64,000 nucleotides of DNA, taken from Vicia villosa (taxonomy: Eukaryota; Streptophyta; Magnoliopsida; Fabales; Fabaceae). The stretch covers positions 397,563-461,562 of the forward strand of contig NW_026705733.1 in the NCBI RefSeq assembly GCF_029867415.1. The letters run 5' to 3'. Shown one piece after another: positions 49,137 to 61,279 of this stretch. The stretch's first letter is position 1. Each line of letters begins with the position of its first letter. The notes under the pieces were generated by a model. That model was not told the DNA's origin. It worked only from the letters and a program-made list of their open reading frames with translations, and did no database searches. The translations under genes were made by a program, and so were the position numbers.

Positions 49137-50650
49137 TTGGAGTAAGCCCTAATAGTCAATCATTATTGGATTAATATGCTTTTGTATCATGACCTTGATA
49201 TATATTGTCTGTTAATATATATACTTATTACGCATTGTATTTATTATGTTATTTGTATATGGCATAATAAAGTCCTTAGAATAATTAGTTTATTAATGAC
49301 TTATTAAGTGTGTGACTTTATCGTGAGACCTTATTAAACATAAGGACATTATTCTTAAAGTATATGTAGTCAAGCTTTACTGTCTAATAGGACAACAGTA
49401 ACGCATTGAGACTATTATGTGAGTAGACTGATGACTGTGTCTCACAAGTCATGGATATGAGATATCAAGTCTTCACGTAGGTATAAATATTATGAGTAAT
49501 ATTTATACTGGATTGATCCACCATGAGAATACTACATAGTGTGTTATGTAAGTATCATAAGTTATTCTCATAGTGATAGTGGTGTATATCACCCTTCAAC
49601 CTGAAACCACTATGGACCTTAGATGTGAAGTTGGGTACTTTATTTCCAATCAAACGTTGTGCGTAACAGGATGACCATAAAGATGGTTGTTGGGTACTTT
49701 ACAAATCATGCTAAGGGACATGAGTGACCTAGATGGGACTTGCCTCTCCTACATATACAGGAGTAATATCTGTGGCCCCCTTGATAGAGTATAACTGAAA
49801 AATGCATGGTCGTGCGTAAATAAGTCAATATCAGATATTGGGCTTATTTGTTGTTATCAAGTATACTCGGGGATCAAGGAATAAAATATTGGACTATACA
49901 AGGATGACACATTCTATGCAGTGTGTTCAATATATATATAAGGGCAAAAGGGTAATTGTACACATAATCATTATCATAGAAAGGTTATGTCATATCACAC
50001 GACATTGTCATCACTTGGGTAGCAGTGATGTGTTGCTAGATACTGCTCACTGTTTATAATATTAGATAGGTGATTTAATATTATTGACAATGTTACGAGA
50101 ATCTACAGGGTCACACGCATAGAGCACTTATAGTGGAATGGATGATTAAATTAAATATGATTTAATTTAATTATGCGTTAATGGTATTTAAATTGTTTAA
50201 TACATTAGCACATATATAACTTATTTGATTAAATATGATTTAATTAAATAAATGAGGATTGACAATTAGTTAAATTGAATATGATTTAATTTAAATTTAT
50301 TTTTATTAAAATATTTTGATTAAATATAAATAATATTTATTTAATTAAATAGTTTAATTAAATTAGATTGGGCTTATTTTGGAAAAACCCAAAATAAGAG
50401 CATTAGGGTTTTAGAAGCTTTCTATAAATAGAGGAGTTCATTCCCTTGCCAAAGCCAATTCTCAATTTTCTCAGAGTAAGAACGGCTAGCACTGCCTTCC
50501 ACTTTGCACTCACGTGGACTACATAGAGACACTGATATCTTCTGTCGTTCTTGATCAAAAGATAAAGCATGCTTCAAAAGGTAATTCTTGAATCCTTATT
50601 GGTGTTTGGTTTATGATTAATGATTTAATCAAGATCCGTTCATCGAGATT
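49137..50650 (+). repeat. Probable solo LTR (about 1.5 kb)
   Basis: It starts TGTTGGAGTAAGCCC at 49137 and carries features of a plant LTR: the word GAATCTACAGGGTCACACGCATA at about 50100, a TATA-like CTATAAATAGAGGAG at 50424 followed by a likely transcription start region, and a 3' part ending in TTTAATCAAGATCC near 50635. No primer site, gag or partner copy follows. The right boundary and target duplication could not be fixed. A copia origin is inferred. Confidence 0.5.
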
Positions 50651-50781
50651 ATTCCGTTAAGAGGATAAAAAATTTGAAAACCCCCTTTTAAAATCCCTTC
50701 ATATAAAACATCATTCTCAACGGTTATTCTACAACATACAACATCAATCGAATATAAATCAAATCCTACATCTAACCTTCC

Positions 50782-51919
50782 TGTTAGAACAAGATTTGTT
50801 CTGATCAATATTCTTATTTTGATGATAACAATGTATATGAATTTGATATAAGACAATGTGGTACTCTAATCCTTTGCATTTTCTATTTCAGGAAATATAT
50901 AAAGAGTATGCACAATTCAGCGCTCAGAAGCACTGACTCAGAAGGTTCAAGATTGCAACATCAGAACATGCTCTCGCAAGACATCAGAAGATGGTCAAGC
51001 AGAATCAGAACATGGTCTATGAAGCATCAGAAGAACATGAGATCAGAAGCAGAAGCACTGAAGTTCTTATGGTATCACGCTCAAGCACTTCAAAGTCAGA
51101 AGACAAGAAGATGCTCTGCACCAAGCTGAATGACTCTGATTATTCAAACAGTGTATTCACAAATATGAGATCAGAAGTTGGTACTAGATGACAGGCTATT
51201 AAGTCTAATCTCTGACTGACAAAAGGAACGTTAGAAGCTACAAAAGGCAAAGTCAGTAAAAGCAGGAAAAGCATGGCTCGAGGTAGTTGACAAAACAGTG
51301 AAAACATTAAATGCAAAGCTGTACTATTCACGCAATGCATTAAATGCAATTCAACGGTCATATTCTCAAACGCCTATAAATATGAAGTTCTGATCAGAAG
51401 CAAATTGAACAACTCTTGCAAAAATACTGAAACGCTGTTGAATTCAATACTCACGAACTTCATCTTCAACCTCACAACTATTGTAATATCTTAGTGAGTG
51501 TTAAGCTTTGAACTTAAGAGAAATATCACAGTTGTGATTATAGCTTTTTAAGAAGCATTTCAATACTCTTGTAAACATTTATTTTACATTAATTGTAAAA
51601 TGTTCCTAGAGTGATCAGTGAGATCAGTAGACTCTAGAAGACTTAGAAGTTGTCTAAGTGGTGTATTCCTAGAGTGATCAAGTTGTGATCAGTATACTAT
51701 AGAAGACTTAGAAGGTATCTAAGTGGAAAACCATTGTAATCAAGATTGATTAGTGGATTAAATCCTCAGTTGAGGTAAATCACTATAAGGGGGTGGATTG
51801 GAGTAGTTTCGTTAACAATGAACCAGGATAAAAATAATTGTGTTAATTGTTTTTATCTTAAGAGTTTTTAAAGTCACACTTATTCAAACCCCCCTTTCTA
51901 AGTGTTTTTCTATCCTTCA
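50782..51919 (+). repeat. SIRE-C 5' LTR, 1138 bp
   Basis: Starts TGTTAGAACAAG and ends ..CTATCCTTCA; it is the same family as the SIRE-B LTRs, in opposite orientation. It is about 73 bp shorter, mainly because it has fewer units of the ~64-bp repeat. It is followed by AT and the primer site TGGCATCAGAGC (51922-51933). Its 3' partner lies beyond the window because of the Ogre insertion. Confidence 0.92.
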
Positions 51920-52000
51920 ATTGGCATCAGAGCACCGGTTCTAGGTGCAAGCACTTAACCGTGTTAGAAAAAGATTCAGGGAGAAAAACACTAAGTCAAT

Positions 52001-52693
52001 ATGGTTGATCCATCAACAGCTGCATCAACTGCTACACCTGTTTCAAATGATCAAAACAATAATGGAAATGGATATTCTAGACCACCAGTATTTGATGGTG
52101 AAAACTTTGAATACTGGAAAGATAGATTAGAAAGTTACTTTCTTGGTCTAGATGGTGACTTATGGGATTTACTTGTGGATGGTTACAAACATCATGTAAA
52201 TTCTAGTGGAGCAAAGATGTCAAGACAAGAAATGAGTGATGATCAAAAGAAACAATTCAAAAATCATCATAAGTCAAGGACTATTCTGCTAAATGCTATT
52301 CCTCATGCTGAATATTAGAAGATATCAAACAGAGAAACTGCCCATGACATCTTTGAATCCTTGAAGATGACTCATGAAGGGAATGCCCAAGTCAATGAGA
52401 CTAAAGCTCTTGCATTAATCCAGAAGTATGAAGCCTTCAAGATGGAGGATGATGAAAACATTGAAGCAATGTTCTCAAGATTTCAAACTCTAACTGCTGG
52501 ATCAAGAGTGCTTGACAAGGGATATACAAAGGCTGATCACGTCAAGAAGATCATCAGAAGCTTGCCCAGAAGATGGGGCCCAATGGTGACTGCATTCAAG
52601 ATTGCAAAGAATCTGAATGAAGTCTCTTTGGAAGAGCTGATCAGCGCCTTGAGGAGTCATGAAATAGAGCTGGATGCTAATGAACCTCAAAAG
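52001..52693 (+). pseudogene. SIRE-C gag, one stop, then split by the Ogre insertion
   Basis: ATG at 52001 (MVDPSTAASTATPVSNDQ). The protein is closely similar to SIRE-B gag: 'GENFEYWKDRLESYFLGLDG', QEMSDDQKKQFKNHHKS, SLPRRWGPMVTAFKIAKN. A TAG (52316-52318) replaces Glu after PHAEY; the frame then remains open to ANEPQK at 52693, where the Ogre LTR begins. The rest of the element is expected to the right of the window. Confidence 0.93.
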
Positions 52694-53844
52694 TGTGGTG
52701 TCGTTTTCTTTACCTCCCCGTTTCACTTGGGAGGACGGCACGCTAAACCCTTCATGCGAAATTTGGAAGGAGAATGCGCCCGTGGTGGGATGAATTTTGT
52801 TTCAGTTCTTCCTACGATATCACACGAACTTTCTTATTGGTCCTACGAGTAGGAAAGGGAAAAAAAGATCTCAACTAAACCCTAGGAGTTTGCTAAGTGT
52901 GGGGATTTCACCTAGACTAGAAATTCTGGAGTCCGGGGGGTCGGTTATACATAGGGAAGTGTTTAAACACCCTACATATCTGTAGTACTCTATAGGAACC
53001 TTCTCTGTGTCATTGTGATTGTGTTTGCTGCTAATGATTGGGAAAGTTTCTCCTTTGTGTTAGGAGAGAAAATCGAATTGATTAGAGAAAGACAGACAGA
53101 TAGACAGACTGACTATTTTTGGTATTTTATTAGCTCGCTGAGATTCCTTGTGAACCTCATGCCTACATATCCCTAGTGGAAGTCAGAGCTTAATGTAGTT
53201 CGGGGAACTAACTAGGGAAATTATTTGTTTTTGGTGCCTTGCTTGAAGCTCAAGGTTGAAGCTTGGAATTAAATCTCTGTTTACAGTAAAGAGACATGAA
53301 ATCATCTTTACAGAGAGGTATTTGTACTATTCTACCACAAACATTTAAAAGTGACAGAAAAGCTAAAAAAATGATGTTTCATTAAGAGGGGAGTCTACTT
53401 GGTTGATCAAGTATGACAGCCATCGTGCCTCTAAAATGAAAGAAAGATGCTCATCCAAATTTAGGGAAAGTGTACAAGTCTGGGGATGTGCCAGAGCATG
53501 TCTTTCAGAGTCCTAAATGGGAGACTTTGAATGAAATTGAAATTGAAATGTTTGTTTGAATGTGGTAGAGTAGTAAAAATATCTCTCTATAGAGATAAGC
53601 TATGTCTATTTACTATATGAAAGATTTGACTTTAGCTGGCTTGAATGAGGCCCAAGCTTGAGGCTTTTTGATTGATTTTATTGACTTATTGAAATGATAA
53701 CTCTACTGGGGAGTATTTAAACTAAGGAATTTTTGGTGTTCTGTACGAAGCCCAGAATTGAGGCTGACTCTACTTAGGGAGACTCTATTTGGGGAGATTA
53801 TCTCCTAAGAGAATGAATCTTTGATTTTTTGAAAGACTGATTTT

Positions 53845-54050
53845 GGAGGCTAACCCTTTCCAGGGGTTTTGACTCAGCTGGAGAAATTGTCTGTTAAAAG
53901 ACTGACTTTATCATGTTTTTTTTTTGGAGGCTGACCCTTTCCAGGGGTCGTGACTCTTTTTGATTAATTGACTTTGGAGGCTAACCCTTTCCAGGGGTTT
54001 TTATTGAAATGATGGATTGATTTGGAGGCTAACCCTTTCCAGGGGTTTTG
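53845..54050 (-). repeat. Minisatellite core in the Ogre LTR, four copies
   Basis: The core GGAGGCTAACCCTTTCCAGG plus GGTTTT starts at 53845, 53926, 53976 and 54024; the second copy reads GGCTGACCC. Spacing is uneven (81, 50 and 48 bp). Confidence 0.85.
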
Positions 54051-55565
54051 ACTCTTTTGGTGAATGGCAGAAAGATTATCTAGTGGAGACTTCTTGTTTA
54101 AAGCCCAAGATGAAGGCTGACTCATGCTGAGGATAAGCAAATATGGATCCTAGACTCTGCTAAGGAAGATTGATGAAGATAAGGGTGACAGAGACTGTCC
54201 ATGTCTCTCATTCCAAAAGGTGTACTCAATGCAAAATTGAGACAAACTTGGCTTGTTAAAAGTCTGGTTTAAATTGGAAGAAAACTCACCAGGGTAGGCT
54301 AAAAGGTGACTAAAGACCTGTTCCTATGTTTATAAGAAACCTGATGGGTCCTTGTATACAAGCTCAAGAGGAAGCTGGAAATGCTTTTAAGAAGCCTGTG
54401 GGTCCTTGTACAAAGCCCAAGAGGAGGCTAATCGAGGGTCCTTGTTATAGCACAAGAGAAAGCTATGTAGTTTTGAACTTATTTTGGCTCTAAGCAAATG
54501 GGTAAGAGGTTTCACCGGGAATAATTCCTCTTTGGGTGGATGTGTCCTATATTTTTGGATTCTAAGGTTTTTGCCAAGATGTTTCACCGGGAATAATTCA
54601 TCTTGGGGGTTTGAACTACAGATCTCTAATTAGGAAAGAGCCTTCACCGGGAAGACATTCTCAATCCTAGGTCATATTCCTATAATATATATATAGTTTA
54701 ACTGTCCTAAGGTTTATACTCAAACGTAGTTCTAAACTAATATATATGCACAATTTATATTTGACAGTAATTTAAATAAAGACTGTAAATTGAAAGCTTG
54801 TAAAGCCTAACCTGGATGGAGTGGAGGCCTTTGAAGAAGTATGTACAAAGCTTTACCAGCAATTGATGGATAATAGTTGAATATATATATGATAAACAGT
54901 TAATGGTTTTTGAAAACAGAAGAAGTGAAGATGGACAAAGGTCGCATAGGTATCTGAAGAGTTTCACCGGGAATAATGCCCTTCAAATACCAGAAGAATG
55001 TTTTGAAAACAGAAAGAAGATTTTGAAAATACAGTTTTGAAAACAAGCTAAGAAGAGAAGGTGTTTGGGACTTACACTCTATTAGAGGCCCAGTACTTTA
55101 TAGTACTGGTGTAAAATTAGTTTTGAAAATGATTTGAAATAATATAAGGTTTTGTTGTTTGAAAACCTTAATTATTCGATTTATTCGGAGATTGAAAACA
55201 GTTTTGAAAATTGACAGAAAGTCAACTTGATTAAGGTAAAGAAAAAAAAGATCTATGCCTAATTAAGACCTAAATAATTAGGGTTTTATCATAAACTTTA
55301 TTCACAAAAATAATTAGGTTAAAACAAAATGAATATATGCATTTAAAGTATTTAAGAAAACACTTAAAACATACTATTTTAAACCTAATAAAAATATATG
55401 AAATAAATAATATTTTTATGATTTTTTTGATTATTCATAAAATAGATATATTAAATAACAAGTGTGTGAAAAATGAAGTGAAAATGATTTAATTTGATAG
55501 GTTAATTAATTGTGTAAAGTTGTGAAGAAATCAAATGGGAAAAGTGATAAAAAATAAGGTTTTGT

Positions 55566-55635
55566 CACCTAGAGGGATTGAACTCACGCCCTCCAAGTCA
55601 CACACCCAAAACCAAACCATTGGGCCAGCGCGCGC
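55566..55635 (-). ncRNA. tRNA-like module 1 (pol III box motifs) in the Ogre LTR
   Basis: The minus strand has TGGCCCAATGGTTTGG (A-box-like) and, about 40 nt on, GAGTTCAATCCC (B-box-like) with flanking GGGCG/CCCTC pairs resembling a T arm. It looks tRNA-derived, but I see no full cloverleaf, so it is a tRNA-related repeat rather than a tRNA gene. Confidence 0.4.
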
Positions 55636-55711
55636 ATGGTGATAGTAAACTGACTCCTTTGCAACTCATATGTTATTCAAGTGTAGAAGCAAAAAGAAAA
55701 TAAAATCAAAA

Positions 55712-55790
55712 GGTCTGGGGCGAGGGGGATTCGAACCCCAGACCTTGGGCACGCGCAACACACAAACACTCTTTACCACTGGGCTATCAC
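55712..55790 (-). ncRNA. tRNA-like module 2 (pol III box motifs) in the Ogre LTR
   Basis: The minus strand has GATAGCCCAGTGGTAA (A box) and GGGGTTCGAATCCC (B box), about 45 nt apart. The 3' part forms a perfect 9-bp hairpin: GGTCTGGGG (55712-55720) with CCCCAGACC (55736-55744). The same strand as the element and as module 1, about 150 bp away. No anticodon arm can be assigned. Confidence 0.45.
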
Positions 55791-58273
55791 GTTTTAGTCG
55801 TTTATGAAACAGGTATCATTCAAAATAAAATAAACTCAACCCTGAATTTGAAATTTGCGCGCCACCACCATTGTCATCTTCAACCTCAAGTTCTCAGATT
55901 TTGAATTTATGAACTTGCTCATTTCTCAACCATTTGCAAAGATGTAAAGATGAAACTTATTCTAAATTCACTCACGATTCTAAATATGTAACTAACATAA
56001 ATTTATATCAACTATATCTAACTAATTTACCAGAAATCGTGAAGAACCCTAAATTTTGAAAATCAAATTAAATGACTATACTGAAAGATAAATGAATGAT
56101 GATAGAGGGTTTTCAATCCTCTGATGATGCTTAACAAGATAGAATCGAGCTTTATCACAAAGAGTGCTTAAATTAAAGAGGTAGAGTTCAGAAACTTACC
56201 TCTGAAAATGGAGGTCGTGAGGATGATAGAGAGCACCTGGGCTTGTATGAATGATCCCAAAAGCTTCCTTGTGGTTCAGTGATGCTAACTGAATGCTTGT
56301 TGTAACCTCAATCCTCCTGAATTGTTCTATGGACCTCCCTCGATTTGAGCTTCAAGTGAACATGGAGGGTGATGATTCTTGAGTTACAGATGAGCTGCAG
56401 CCATCTGAACAGCTTCACTACCTCCTATGGAACATGCCTGGATGCTTAGCTTGATTGGAAACCTTCTGAATTGCACTATGGACCTCCAACTGCAACTGCT
56501 CCAAAGTGAGAGCAACAATGGTGTTCCTCCACTTACAGAAGTGATCCAGGTGCTTGGATCACCTCAAATGACCTCCCTTGAGATGTTAGAATGCTTACTT
56601 TCCAAAGATGAGCTCTGGTTTGAAGAAAACGATTCTTCTTGCCAAAGAACTTTGAAAAACAATAAGCATGAGAAGAGAAAGAGAAAGCAAGGAATTGAGT
56701 TGCTTTGGTGTGTTTTTCTACTGAAGTATGCTCCCCTATTTATAGGTAAATGGTTCAGTACTGATTGAGAGAGTGAGCTTGCTTAATGAGAGAGTTTTTG
56801 TTTCTTAGCCAAGAAGAAAATTTGAAAAGATCCTAAATGCAATGATGCATTTTCGGGATAGCTTCCCCAACCATTGATCTTGTATGATCCAAGGGAACAT
56901 TTCTGATTCAGAGGAGAGTTCTAATTGGCTTAGAACAAGATTCCTTGATGATTCATCATTTGCCATAAATTCAAAAATGCAATCATTACATAATCACATG
57001 CCTTTGTTTTTGGGAATCTTCTCTAATCCTTATGCAATGATGAATTTGGATGTGTGGTATGGTTTCAGATGTATTAGAGGTCGTGTAGCATCACTTAGTG
57101 AAGCAAAATGCACAAAATTGCAAAGTTTCAAATTGTACATGACCTATAATTTCACTTCATGAGGCCAACTTTGAACAAGCATAACTCTTAGCTCAAAATG
57201 AATTTGGAGAAGGTTGAACACAATTTGGAAAGCCCTAAACATCTAGTTCAAATCATTAGTTTGGAGTTTCTTCAGAATCCTTTGGCAAATTTGTGAAAAA
57301 TGAGGCCAAAGTTGGAAGAAAACTAGGTTAAAACACTTAGAAAAATTTCTAAGTGTTTATGACCTAAAACTCCAAAATTTCCAAAACTCTTAAATGATTG
57401 ATCTTTTGAAAAAAGTTCCTTTGTAAGATGTTGTTTTATTTTGCAAGATCTACAACTTTCATGTTGGAAGTTTTTTGAGTTGTGTAGGTGAAATTTTGAG
57501 TTCTCACCATGCCTTAAAAAACCCTAATTCCCGACTTTTTGCTCCTTGATGAATTTCTTTGAATTTCTTTGGTCAAATGACTTTAATATCCATATATTGA
57601 TGATATTGATCCTTGAAAGTCATGGTTTGACCAAAAATCTCAAAAGTCAATGGTGATCCCATACAGTTGACTTTTTCCAAATAAGGTGAGATTTTGGACT
57701 TTTGTGTAGAAACAAGATCTTCTCCTTAAATGAATGATGTAAAGGGATTATATTGAGGTAATAGAGACTCTTGGATCATGTCTTGAGTTTTAGATCCATG
57801 CCCTGATTAAAAGTCAACTATCTTGGGGAATTAGGTCAAAAACCCTAATTGTCGACCAGAGGACAATGATGACTGTAGACTTTGAATTGAGGTGTAATGT
57901 CCAGTGGATCTTGTCATATGAGTTATTTGAAGATGATTGATGTTTTTGAATGGTCCCATAGGGCTTTTTTAGGGTTTCCCAAAAGTGTTCCCTGATTTTA
58001 GTCCTTGATAAGGCTCCAAACCCTGGTCTGTTGATCTGAGTAATTCTGTACTTAGATGACTGGGTGTCTAATCAATCATAGGTGAAATAATGAAGCTCTT
58101 GAGTCTCATGATTGTATTAGAGACTAATCCTCCTATTGATTGATCCTTTGCCTGAGTTTTCTTGTCTTTGAACACCCTCGATTGAATGTCAGACTGCTCT
58201 GGGTACTTACTTTGACTTGATGAAAATCCTGAAGATATGTCATCTCAGGGGGGTCAAAAATTAGGGTATGACA

Positions 58274-58636
58274 GATGCCACTGTTTAAGTTTCTTTTATC
58301 TGGAGGGAGAGAGATTGAGATCTCGATCTCTCCTGCGTAAAAGATACTTAAATATCAAAGAATGCCCGAATTTTGGGCGCTCCTGAGATGATAAAATCTT
58401 TGCATGATTTGATCCCGTTGTCGCACTTGGCGGGGGATGAGGAGACAAACTCCTGCAGAAATACTTGATGTGGATTCTGGTGAATGGATGGCAATGTAGG
58501 ATGCGCAATCCATCTTCTTTAACTAAGTGTTGATACTTAGAAAAAGGTAAACAACCTCCTCTCGTTCCGGATGTCCAAATCTCGAAACTGGTCTCAGTTG
58601 CGTTTGGACAATATCTCAGATAAAGAGAAAATCTCC
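58274..58636 (-). other. Ogre internal DNA next to the 3' LTR
   Basis: Non-coding. The minus strand reads AAACAGTGGCATC directly before the LTR, the expected plus-strand priming region. An ORF here (58296-58790) has no recognisable domain and overlaps the tandem array; I do not support it. Confidence 0.5.
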
Positions 58637-59320
58637 AAAGGTCTGTTTCCTCATCAAACTTCTTACCAGCGCTTGGAGGTAAGATGCCATTTGACGGCTG
58701 TAGAGAAACTTCAAAGGTTTGTTTCCTCGTCAAACTTCTTACCAGCGCTTGGAGGTAAGATGCCATTTGACGGCTGTAAAGAAACTTCAAAGGTTTGTTT
58801 CCTCGTCAAACTTCTTACCAGCGCTTGGAGGTAAGATGCCATTTGACGGCTGTAAAGAAACTTCAAAGGTTTGTTTCCTCGTCAAACTTCTTACCAGCGC
58901 TTGGAGGTAAGATGCCATTTGACGGCTGTAAAGAAACTTCAAAGGTTTGTTTCCTCGTCAAACTTCTTACCAGCGCTTGGAGGTAAGATGCCATTTGACG
59001 GCTGTAAAGAAACTTCAAAGGTTTGTTTCCTCGTCAAACTTCTTACCAGCGCTTGGAGGTAAGATGCCATTTGACGGCTGTAAAGAAACTTCAAAGGTTT
59101 GTTTCCTCGTCAAACTTCTTACCAGCGCTTGGAGGTAAGATGCCATTTGACGGCTGTAAAGAAACTTCAAAGGTTTGTTTCCTCGTCAAACTTCTTACCA
59201 GCGCTTGGAGGTAAGATGCCATTTGACGGCTGTAAAGAAACTTCAAAGGTTTGTTTCCTCGTCAAACTTCTTACCAGCGCTTGGAGGTAAGATGCCATTT
59301 GACGGCTGTAAAGAAACTTC
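58637..59320. repeat. Tandem array, 9 x 76 bp
   Basis: Nine consecutive 76-bp units occupy exactly 684 bp. The unit starts AAAGGTTTGTTTCCTCGTC, includes TTACCAGCGCTTGGAGGTAA and ends AAAGAAACTTC. Units 2-9 appear identical; unit 1 has three substitutions. Because 76 is not a multiple of 3, reading frames rotate and the apparent 63-aa ORFs are by-products of the repeat. Ogre 3' regions are known hosts of such arrays. Confidence 0.97.
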
Positions 59321-59634
59321 AACATCTTCCCTTTTGACTTGACGTCTTTGAAAGAATGTCATATGGCCTCATGATCTTTTGAGGGGCTAATGACTTTGTT
59401 TGAAGGCGGACGAACTGTTTTCGGGGTGAAAACTGCCATTCGTCAACTGATGCCTGGGGAATCAACGAACTGTTTTCCTAAGAGGAAAACTGCCATTCAT
59501 CGACTCTGTGGGGAGTTAAACATCCCAGAAACAGACAAACTGTTCGAAGAAACTGCCATTTGTCGATCTCTTGAGTATTTAACAGACAAACTGTCTTTTC
59601 TTGGGAAAAGACTGCCATTTGCCAATTGCTAGGG
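59321..59634. repeat. Degenerate repeats between the two arrays
   Basis: Spaced copies of the words AACTG(T) ... AACTGCCATT(T/C)(G/A)TC occur with irregular spacing (59400-59630). They look like older, diverged relatives of the 60-bp array that follows. Confidence 0.7.
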
Positions 59635-59985
59635 GAGCAAACTGTCTTCTACTGGGAGAGACTGCCATTTGTCGACCCTGTCATGAAAGAAAGTGAGCAA
59701 ACTGTCTTCTGCTGAAAGAGACTGCCATTTGCTGACTTTGTTATGATAGAAAGTGAGCAAACTGTCTTCTGCTGAAAGGGACTGCCATTTGCTGACTCTG
59801 TTATGATAGAAAGTGAGCAAACTGTCTTCTGCTGAAAGAGACTGCCATTTGCTGACTTTGTTGTGATAGAAAGTGAGCAAACTGTCTTCTGATGAAAGAG
59901 ACTGCCATTTGCTGACTTTGTTATGATAAGAAGTGAGCAAACTGTCTTCTGATGAAAGAGACTGCCATTTGCTGACTTTGTCGGG
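59635..59985. repeat. Tandem array, about 6 x 60 bp
   Basis: The unit GAGCAAACTGTCTTCTGCTG + AAAGAGACTGCCATTTGCTG + ACTTTGTTATGATAGAAAGT repeats with an exact 60-bp period from about 59635 to 59985. The first unit and the last are the most diverged. Since 60 is divisible by 3, long open frames arise on the minus strand (59629-60083) from the repeat itself. Confidence 0.93.
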
Positions 59986-61279
59986 GAATCTGAACTATCT
60001 TCTGGACGAAGACTATCATTCGCTGACTCCGCTGGGGAATCATTTGTCGATCTGCTGGGAGATTCTGAATTTTTCTTTGACAAGAAGTGGCACCTCTTGA
60101 CCCTGCTGGGGAAATACCAAACCTGTAGGGAATTCCAAAATGTGAAGCAGACTATCTTATCTGAAGAAGACTGTCGAATGTCGCTCTGCAGGAGATTCTC
60201 GGCTGAGGAATTCCAAAAGTGAACAATTTATCTCTTTGAGGGAGACTACCATCTGTTGACTTGCTTGGTGAGATCCTTGTGTATGAACTGTTGTTTCGAA
60301 GGAAAAAGTTTCTCCGGAACTTGCAGGGGAAACTTGAGTTCATGCCTCAATGACTTAGGCATTCACAGGATCAAAGCCTGATTCGGCTATGCAATTATGA
60401 TGTAATGTATGCATGAATATTATGACAATGATAAAATGTAAAGTGAATGTGAATAGAATTGTCGCGGATGGAAAATCCTAAGATACGACTTGAATTCTTG
60501 TTGATCAGAAGATGTCCTCTTCTTGTAGTTCGAACTCTGTCGGGAATACCTGGTTATCAGTCGTCCGCTGTCCGAAGTGAGTAATATGAATTGAAGTAAA
60601 GATCCGTCATCGGGAGATGTTCGCAAAGCGACCTCATGGGGAAAACTTGATTCCCGGAATCTCAACCGTTCTCGGAGCAACTGTTTGCATTCTTCCTATT
60701 GTTTGTAAACCTTAGAAAAAAATTTCACCTTTATTTTTGTAAGTAAATTCATTTTTATTTTATGAAAACATTTGTTTCAAGAAATTGACTGTTTAAACTT
60801 AAAATGCATTCCAAGAAACTGAATAAGACTAGATTGTAAAGGAAAAGCACAAGGCTCAAATTATTATATATGGAATGGTAATCAGCCAAATGCTTGATTC
60901 CATGGAGTATTTACAAAGTTGGAAATTGGTAATTTTCGGGAAAAGGGCTACGATGAAACGTGACGACCGTTATCTTTCCCTTCCACTCTGAGTTGCGCTG
61001 TATTCGTGCTTCGTAGAAGATGACCTACTGCTGATGAATACTCCGCTATGGATTTTGAATGATCAAGTTTGTCCTGGACACAGTTACTTGCCATATATCC
61101 CTAACTTTTGCGTAAACTACCCCTTTCGGGTTTTAAGTCTACCGGGATTGAATAAATTTTTTTATGTCTCTAACTTTTGCCTGAATCGCCCTTTCGGGTT
61201 TTCGATTCACCGAGACGCTCTTTTTTGCCTAAGCCGCTCTTTGCGAGTTTTCAACTTAGCGAGCTGTTCTTTTAATTAT
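59986..61279 (-). other. Ogre 3' non-coding region downstream of pol
   Basis: Further decayed AACTG/ATCTG-type repeats to about 60330, then unique-looking DNA. At 61115-61255 short related segments occur: CCTTTCGGGTTTTAAGTCTACCG, CCTTTCGGGTTTTCGATTCACCG and CTTTGCGAGTTTTCAACTTAGCG. No coding domain. Confidence 0.6.

Larger units (their letters stand above)
52694..58273 (-). repeat. Ogre 3' LTR, 5580 bp
   Basis: TG...CA termini: TGTGGTGTCG at 52694 and ..GGGTATGACA ending at 58273. The left boundary is exact because the SIRE gag frame stops there. Internal features: four minisatellite cores GGAGGCTAACCCTTTCCAGG (53845, 53926, 53976, 54024), several TTCACCGGGAATAAT words (54510-54980), two tRNA-like modules (55566-55790), and otherwise AT-rich non-coding DNA. 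The small ORFs in it are not supported. Confidence 0.9.

Noticed and set aside
56427..57162. ORFs of 113 and 92 aa in the Ogre LTR
   Set aside because: Ogre LTRs are non-coding and neither ORF has a recognisable domain.
58296..58790. 164-aa minus-strand ORF next to the Ogre LTR
   Set aside because: Runs into the 76-bp array and has no recognisable domain.
58571..59290. Series of identical 63-aa ORFs on the plus strand
   Set aside because: They repeat every 76 bp and are by-products of the tandem array; no codon bias or domain.
58637..59320. CRISPR-like regular repeat
   Set aside because: The units are contiguous with no unique spacers, and the DNA is plant nuclear; it is a simple tandem array.
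59629..60083. Two overlapping ORFs (103 and 144 aa) with repeated peptide units
   Set aside because: They follow from the 60-bp period being divisible by 3; no evidence of a real protein.
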